A DNA stretch of 64,000 nucleotides, taken from DASVHS01 sp038244815 (GTDB lineage Bacteria > Acidobacteriota > Thermoanaerobaculia > Gp7-AA8). A program made the translations under genes and the position numbers. Under the pieces are notes generated by a model, which saw only the letters and a list, made by a program, of their open reading frames with translations, did no database searches and was not told where the DNA came from. Positions 56,852 to 64,000 of the stretch are shown one piece after another. The DNA lies in the NCBI GenBank assembly GCA_038244815.1, contig JBBRTB010000021.1:1-64000 (forward strand). Direction: 5' to 3'. Each line of letters begins with the position of its first letter. The stretch's first letter is position 1.

Positions 56852-56890
56852 GTCTCGCATCACAAACAACTCGGTGAGCGAGGGAGGGTC

Positions 56891-57040
56891 ATGAAGGATT
56901 TGAAGGTTCAGTCGCGTCTAGCTATCCAGTCTCCAATGCGGTCGGTTTCGCTGCAGATCCGCGATTACCAGGTGACGGTGAAGGTGAGGACCCCGGTTCC
57001 TCAAGCCAGGCCAGCAGTGAGCAGGTCCTTCGTTCGTTGA
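56891..57040 (+). CDS. 49-residue small ORF upstream of nrdJ
   Basis: ATG 56891 stands behind a strong AGGGAGGG ribosome site and runs 49 codons to TGA 57038-57040. The product is basic and hydrophilic with valine-rich strands (S-V-S-L-Q-I-R-D-Y-Q-V-T-V-K-V) and no signal peptide. I recognise no family. Promoter, ribosome site and position argue that it is translated; it may be a real small protein or a leader peptide whose translation affects the hairpins that follow. Confidence 0.5.
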   Translation: MKDLKVQSRLAIQSPMRSVSLQIRDYQVTVKVRTPVPQARPAVSRSFVR

Positions 57041-57072
57041 GTGGTTTGTAACGACTGTCATGAAGCTCTCGA

Positions 57073-57138
57073 CTCTCAGCCCGCGGTTCCCGGTCGACAG
57101 GCAGAGGCCTGTTTCCGTCGGAAACCGTGAGCTGAGAG
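57073..57138 (+). promoter_or_regulatory. Long RNA hairpin between the small ORF and nrdJ
   Basis: CTCTCAGC (57073-57080) pairs with GCTGAGAG (57131-57138). The stem continues inward (CGCGGTTCCCG against CGGAAACCGTG, with wobble pairs) and is capped by ACAGGC-AGAG-GCCTGT (57097-57112). It is a roughly 66-nt near-continuous hairpin in the nrdJ leader. Confidence 0.65.
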
Positions 57139-57161
57139 CCGCGAGCGCTTAAGAGACTCCC

Positions 57162-57190
57162 GGGGACGAGTTGCCCGCTCGTCCCCGTTT
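57162..57190 (+). terminator. Terminator-like hairpin before nrdJ (possible attenuator)
   Basis: GGGGACGAG (57162-57170) pairs with CTCGTCCCC (57178-57186), followed by GTTTT. It stands 23 bases before the nrdJ ATG and after the small ORF. The T-run is short, so read-through or regulated attenuation is plausible. Confidence 0.6.
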
Positions 57191-57213
57191 TGTCTCTGGA
57201 AGGTGAGGAGGAA

Positions 57214-60081
<2,868 letters not shown>

Positions 60082-60136
60082 TCGCGGCGAATGGCATCGT
60101 CCCGCCGCAGCAGCATCTGCGTTCGAGGGCAGTAGG

Positions 60137-60168
60137 AAGGGCGGCCGAAGGGGCCGCCCTTTTGTTTG
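60137..60168 (+). terminator. Rho-independent terminator after nrdJ
   Basis: AAGGGCGGCC (60137-60146) pairs with GGCCGCCCTT (60152-60161), followed by TTGTTTGT. It lies just before the convergent helicase gene's stop. Confidence 0.85.
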
Positions 60169-60173
60169 TCCGG

Positions 60174-63100
60174 CTAACCCGCGGCAACCTTCGCCGCGTT
60201 GAACACATCGAGCGGCATGGGTCTGTGCATCTTCCACAAGATCGCCATCGGTCGGTCGCCGGAGTGTTCGATGTACGTTGCGGGACCGAGAAACGTGAAG
60301 GCCATCGTGCGAATGCCGTCCTTGTTTCTCGGACGCACGAAGAGCATCACGTTCGAGCCGCGATGGGCGTGGTGGATGTAGCGTTGACCTGTCGGCGTGG
60401 CTGCGCGCGTGCCGGACTGCGACTCCCAGTGAAAGACGTCGGGTGAGATTGCGTAGTCGCGATATCGGGTGGACGGCGAGTAGTACTTTTCGCTCTTGTC
60501 GAGCGTGATGAAGAAGTAGTCGGTGTTCGTCGGTTCGTGCCAGAGCGGGCCTTCGCGGTGCTTAAACGGTGCCGCTAGCGTCGAGCGGCCAATCGCCGAG
60601 AGTACCTCGTCGCGTGTGTAGCGCGCGTGGAGTGAGAGTGGGACATCCGCGAACGACGGTAACGTTTCGTCGAGAGGGAAGGTTCGATGACTGGCACGTT
60701 CGTCGAGAACATCAATCAACTCGAGCAGCTCCGCCTTTGCAGAAGGAGCAGACCACAGCCGGTGCATGGCTCGGTCAAGGTCCTGTTCCTCATCCGACCA
60801 CACCGTCATGAGGAAACCTTCGAGGACTCGGCGATCAAACGTGGTCAGGGCATCCGACGGGGGCGGCGCGGAGGCAGTGAACGTCCGGCGCAGCAGAGCC
60901 AGGCGGCGTTCGTCGTCCATGTGCAAAAGGCGCGGGAACGCGTTCAGGATCTTCGGCTCGTCGTCCTGCTGCGTGGTTGCCGGCGCGTCAGCGATGCGGG
61001 CCATCGAGCTTTCCGAATGGCCCGCCTCGCGCTTGAGGCGCGTCCACGACCACCCCTTGCTCCTGTAAAGATCCTCGGGATCGAGCGCACTCTCGTGAAG
61101 GAACGCTGAGAGCGTCGTATTGCGCGGCATCTGCCGCAACTCGTAGACGAGATTTGCGAAGCGGTTGGATCCGATCGATTGCCGCAGGTTCTCCAGCACC
61201 ACGCGGCTGGCCTCGCGATCAAGCTGGATCGAGCACCCGGCCGGCAGATACGGGAATCCTTCCTCGACCTGCTGCTCGATTTCACGTCGCGACGCGCCTG
61301 TGAGCGCGCGATATCGCAGATCGAAGCGGAAGTTCCGGTGCGCGTTGCCGATGAAGTCGAGAACGGTCAAGCAGTTTTTCTGCTTCGATCTTCGCAGCCC
61401 TCGACCGAGCTGCTGAAGAAAGACGAGGGCGCTCTCCGTTGGACGGAGAAACATGACGGTATCGATCTCCGGCACGTCCACACCTTCGTTGAAGATATCC
61501 ACGGCAAAGAGGCAATTGATCTCGCGGTTGCGAAGCCGGCGGAGCGCTTCGTCGCGTTCTGTACTGTCGGTCGTGCCGAGCACGGCCGCGGCGGGAATGC
61601 CGGCCCGCTGGAATCGATCGGCCATGAGGCGGGCGTGATGGACGCCGACGCAGAAGCCGAGGGCGCGCATGGTCGTCACGTCGAGTTTGTCGCGGAGCTG
61701 CTGGATCACCTGAGCGACGCGCGCATCGTTCGCGGTGTACACGTTCTCGAGCTCCCGTTCGTCGTAGCGGCCGCGCTGCCACGCAATTTTCGAGAGATCC
61801 ACATTGTCGTGCACGCCGAAGTAATGAAACGGCGACAGCAGACCGCGATCCAGCGCATCCCACAGCCGGAGCTCGACGGCGATCCTCCCGCCGAACCAAT
61901 CGAGAATCGGCTCTCCGTCCGTCCGCTCCGGTGTGGCGGTGAGTCCGAGGAGAACTTTGGGCCGAAGGTGATCGAGTAATTTACGGTAGGTAGGTGCGGC
62001 GGCATGATGGAACTCGTCGACGATGACCACATCGAACGCTTCCGGCGAAATGCGATCGAGATCGATCGTACTGAGCGATTGGATCGAGGCGAACACGTGC
62101 CGCCATTGATCGGGGCGCTCCCCGTCGACGTAGAGCTCGCCGAACGAGCCGTCGCGAAGGACGACGCGGAATGTGTCGCGGGACTGCCTGAGGATCTCGC
62201 GCCGGTGAGCGACAAACAGGAGTGACAGCGGACGCTGTTTGGGAGGCCAGGGCAACGGTTCGCCCGGGTCATTGAGGCGCCGGTAATCGAGAGCGGCCAC
62301 CACCGTCTTTCCAGTGCCGGTGGCCGCTACGACGAGGTTGCGCCAGCGGTTGTGCCGATATCGCTCGACGTTCAGATCTTCCAGCATCTCGCGTTGATAC
62401 GGCCACGGCTCGACGTCGAGGCCGACGAACGTGATCGATCGATCGTCACCGTCCGAGGCCCGTCGCACGGCATCGTCAAAACGCTTCGTGTCGCGCGCGG
62501 GGTCGTAGGCTTCGTAATCGGGGTCTGCCCAATAGCTCTCGAAGGTTGCGGCAAACTTCTCGACGATCGTCGGCGCGTCAGACTGGGTGAGACGGATGTT
62601 CCACTCCACGCCATCCACCATCGCAGACATGGAGAGGTTGGACGATCCGATGAAGACGGTCGAGAATCCGGAGTCCCGGTGGAACATCCACGCCTTCGCG
62701 TGAAGGCGCGTGGCCTCCGTGTCGTACGACACCTTCACTTCGGCACCAAGCTCCTTCAGTTGCTCGACCGCTCGTCGTTCCGTTGAACCTGTGTACGTGC
62801 TTGTAATAACGCGCAACTGCCCGCCACGCTCGACGAACGCGCGAAGCTTCGGTGCGACCAGGCGAAGACCGCTCCATCGAATGAAGGCGACGATGAGATC
62901 GATCCGGTCGGCCGACTCGATCTCCTTCTCGAGCACCGTGCCGATGCGCGGCTCTCCGCGAGCGTTGACGAGAAGATCGCTCTGGCTGAGTGGAATCGCC
63001 GGTGCTTGGGGACGGCGCGCTTTGAGCCCGGTGATGGGATAGACAGCCGCAAGACGTGCGGGCGGCTCGGCCACGAGGTCATCGTCGCCGACGGATTTCG

Positions 63101-63350
63101 GCAGGCGGGAGGCCGCGGCCCGGAGGATCTCGTTGGCGATCTCCGCCTGCCGTTCCGGTTTGTCGCGATCCGGAATTCCACGCAGTGCTTCACGGATGAT
63201 GCCGGCGATATAACGGGCGAACAGAAGATGGCCGTCGGCGGGATCGAGTTCGTCGCGATCCCCCTGGCGACCAGTCCCGAGCTGCGAGAGCTCCTTCTCC
63301 AACTCGCGCGTGATCAGCAGGTCATACAGTCCGTCCGGAAAGTTACCCAT
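60174..63350 (-). CDS. PLD-nuclease / SF2 helicase / DUF3427 protein, putative defence or repair enzyme
   Basis: A 1058-residue multidomain protein. The N-terminus (about 1-100) is unassigned. A phospholipase-D-type nuclease domain follows (about 120-275), with H-A-K-A-W-M-F-H-R-D and G-S-S-N. The SF2 helicase core (about 320-690) has A-A-T-G-T-G-K-T, D-E-F-H-H as the DEAH-box variant, T-A-T-P-E-R, and Q-Q-L-G-R-G-L-R-R-S. The C-terminal third (about 720-1058) fits DUF3427. Relatives include stand-alone helicase-nucleases in defence islands and RadD-like helicases. Only one HKD motif is present, so dimerisation would be needed for cleavage, as in BfiI. No methylase is adjacent. Confidence 0.82.
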   Translation of the reverse strand: MGNFPDGLYDLLITRELEKELSQLGTGRQGDRDELDPADGHLLFARYIAGIIREALRGIPDRDKPERQAEIANEILRAAASRLPKSVGDDDLVAEPPARLAAVYPITGLKARRPQAPAIPLSQSDLLVNARGEPRIGTVLEKEIESADRIDLIVAFIRWSGLRLVAPKLRAFVERGGQLRVITSTYTGSTERRAVEQLKELGAEVKVSYDTEATRLHAKAWMFHRDSGFSTVFIGSSNLSMSAMVDGVEWNIRLTQSDAPTIVEKFAATFESYWADPDYEAYDPARDTKRFDDAVRRASDGDDRSITFVGLDVEPWPYQREMLEDLNVERYRHNRWRNLVVAATGTGKTVVAALDYRRLNDPGEPLPWPPKQRPLSLLFVAHRREILRQSRDTFRVVLRDGSFGELYVDGERPDQWRHVFASIQSLSTIDLDRISPEAFDVVIVDEFHHAAAPTYRKLLDHLRPKVLLGLTATPERTDGEPILDWFGGRIAVELRLWDALDRGLLSPFHYFGVHDNVDLSKIAWQRGRYDERELENVYTANDARVAQVIQQLRDKLDVTTMRALGFCVGVHHARLMADRFQRAGIPAAAVLGTTDSTERDEALRRLRNREINCLFAVDIFNEGVDVPEIDTVMFLRPTESALVFLQQLGRGLRRSKQKNCLTVLDFIGNAHRNFRFDLRYRALTGASRREIEQQVEEGFPYLPAGCSIQLDREASRVVLENLRQSIGSNRFANLVYELRQMPRNTTLSAFLHESALDPEDLYRSKGWSWTRLKREAGHSESSMARIADAPATTQQDDEPKILNAFPRLLHMDDERRLALLRRTFTASAPPPSDALTTFDRRVLEGFLMTVWSDEEQDLDRAMHRLWSAPSAKAELLELIDVLDERASHRTFPLDETLPSFADVPLSLHARYTRDEVLSAIGRSTLAAPFKHREGPLWHEPTNTDYFFITLDKSEKYYSPSTRYRDYAISPDVFHWESQSGTRAATPTGQRYIHHAHRGSNVMLFVRPRNKDGIRTMAFTFLGPATYIEHSGDRPMAILWKMHRPMPLDVFNAAKVAAG

Positions 63351-63368
63351 TCAGTGGTGAAGCCCAAC

Positions 63369-63842
63369 TTACCTTGTCGCGCGGATCACCCTCGTGCAAT
63401 CCACCTTGCCCGAGATCTTCACGCTATCGGCGGTGGCCACGGCGAAGACGAATTTGCCGCTGTTGCCGCCGCCGTCGGTGACCTTGACGGTGCCGCTGCC
63501 ACTCTTTCTCCGGGCCGGGCGCGTCTCCACCTTGTACTCGGCGCTGCGATGCAGAAGGGAGCCGAAGCCGGCCATCAGATAGAACTCCGCCGGCTTCTTC
63601 GGATCGGGGACGATGATCTGCAGACTGTTGAAGTGATTCGGATCGGAGTCCTTCGGATTTGACAACTGATTCCCCCATGCGCCGGGCGTGGTCAGCCCCA
63701 CCGAGCAACCCCCTTTGGCTGTCGACGACGTGTAGCTTCCCGCGTGCGCGCCTCCCGTCACCTTGATCTCCGCCGTCTCGATGACCTGGGCGGCGGCGGC
63801 TGTTGCGAACAGCAGAAGTCCAACTGAGAGCAGACCTTTCAA
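63369..63842 (-). CDS. Small secreted protein of unknown function
   Basis: A 157-residue exported protein: signal peptide about 1-20 (G-L-L-L-F-A-T-A-A-A-A-Q), mature part beta-rich with one likely disulfide pair (C near residues 45 and 150) and a basic P-A-R-R-K-S-G-S-G-T-V-K-V-T segment. I recognise no family. The start is TTG 63842, because GAGGAGG lies six bases upstream and this gives a proper signal peptide; the open frame to 63938 is not needed. It lies 18 bases upstream of the helicase gene on the same strand. Confidence 0.65.
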   Translation of the reverse strand: MKGLLSVGLLLFATAAAAQVIETAEIKVTGGAHAGSYTSSTAKGGCSVGLTTPGAWGNQLSNPKDSDPNHFNSLQIIVPDPKKPAEFYLMAGFGSLLHRSAEYKVETRPARRKSGSGTVKVTDGGGNSGKFVFAVATADSVKISGKVDCTRVIRATR

Positions 63843-63936
63843 TCGATTCCTCCTCAAAACGTGCTGAAGCGTGGAGATTCTAAGCTGACTGAGGCCTCGC
63901 AATAACCCCCCTACTCCCCTTGTTCTGCGCGCTGTC

Positions 63937-64000
63937 ATGGATCGCCGTCAGGGTTATCGCGCTCTTATCGTCGAGGATGACGACGCCATCCTGCGGATGG
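63937..64000 (+). CDS. Response regulator receiver, 5' end only
   Basis: ATG 63937 opens a frame reading R-A-L-I-V-E-D-D-D-A-I-L-R-M up to the window edge: the first beta strand and acidic pocket of a CheY-like receiver domain. The rest, including any output domain, lies outside the window. Confidence 0.75.
   Translation, partial: MDRRQGYRALIVEDDDAILRM

Larger units (their letters stand above)
56415..56890. other. 476-bp non-coding region upstream of the small ORF and nrdJ
   Basis: It holds, in order: a hairpin (about 56455-56515; GCGGAAAACCGGG against CCCGTTTTCCGC) with GGCAACCC-type octamer units in its loop; a stretch with repeated CTGCGG/TGCGGA words (about 56540-56700); an AT-rich part (about 56750-56775); an inverted repeat; and a promoter. 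No RNA class was recognised: the conserved cobalamin-riboswitch elements are not evident. Confidence 0.55.

Noticed and set aside
56415..57213. Cobalamin riboswitch upstream of nrdJ
   Set aside because: I looked for the B12 box and its conserved flanks and did not find them; the leader structures are different.

Overview
This is a 64 kb stretch of a high-GC, Gram-negative chromosome. The outer-membrane toolkit supports that reading: ADP-heptose synthesis and heptosyltransfer for LPS, a LolD-like ATPase, lipoproteins, a TonB-dependent receptor with an N-terminal carboxypeptidase-regulatory-like domain, and type IV pili. ClpC, class II ribonucleotide reductase, an Oar-like receptor and sulfatase-fold/TPR proteins together make me think of Acidobacteriota or a neighbouring lineage. 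That placement is inference; no rRNA or tRNA gene was seen.

Layout. 1-6.8 kb is an eroded accessory patch: a transposase-like tail, a 5'-truncated phosphodiesterase, a PilZ protein, lolD followed by a decayed partial copy of its own 3' end, clpC, and a 1.4 kb segment bounded by 21-bp direct repeats with integron-like cores. That segment holds a VanZ-like gene and a hicBA module with frameshifted hicA; just beyond it lies a frameshifted DUF4265 gene. 6.9-12.3 kb carries a hypothetical gene, a transglutaminase-like gene, bioY, an MMPL/RND exporter and a lipoprotein. 12.4-16.4 kb is a tight birA-coaX-ggt-rpiA operon, followed by valS, tsaD and a TIGR01777-type epimerase. 21.5-26.7 kb holds the TonB receptor and a sulfatase-fold/TPR lipoprotein. 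26.6-33.4 kb is regulatory: a lexA-xre operon under a palindromic operator, a CsgG-domain protein, a diguanylate cyclase, a double-FHA protein, and an MCP with CheW. 33.4-36.8 kb is the heptose/LPS cluster. 37-43.9 kb is pilB-pilT-pilC-pilS-ruvB. 44-50.3 kb holds nadB, an ABC-2 exporter, an alpha/beta hydrolase and a NYN/OST-HTH protein. 50.3-56.4 kb is a multi-sensor hybrid kinase, a UbiA prenyltransferase and two membrane proteins. 56.4-60.2 kb is nrdJ behind an unusual leader (promoter, 49-codon ORF, long hairpin, terminator-like hairpin). 60.2-63.4 kb is a PLD-nuclease/SF2-helicase/DUF3427 protein that could be a defence or repair enzyme. The window ends in a response regulator.

Cyclic-di-GMP runs through several genes: a GGDEF enzyme with an inhibitory site, a PilZ receptor, and a PilB with the MshEN nucleotide-binding repeats. 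The most unusual feature is a family of heptamer/octamer tandem-repeat islands. At least four intergenic islands share the module order [GGGTCGCT]n - [AGTTACC]n - TTCGCC - [CGAGCAC]n, in either orientation, and several others are partial. Related heptamer or octamer arrays lie inside the coding sequences of valS, the heptose-phosphate adenylyltransferase and the heptosyltransferase, where they read as 7- or 8-residue peptide inserts.
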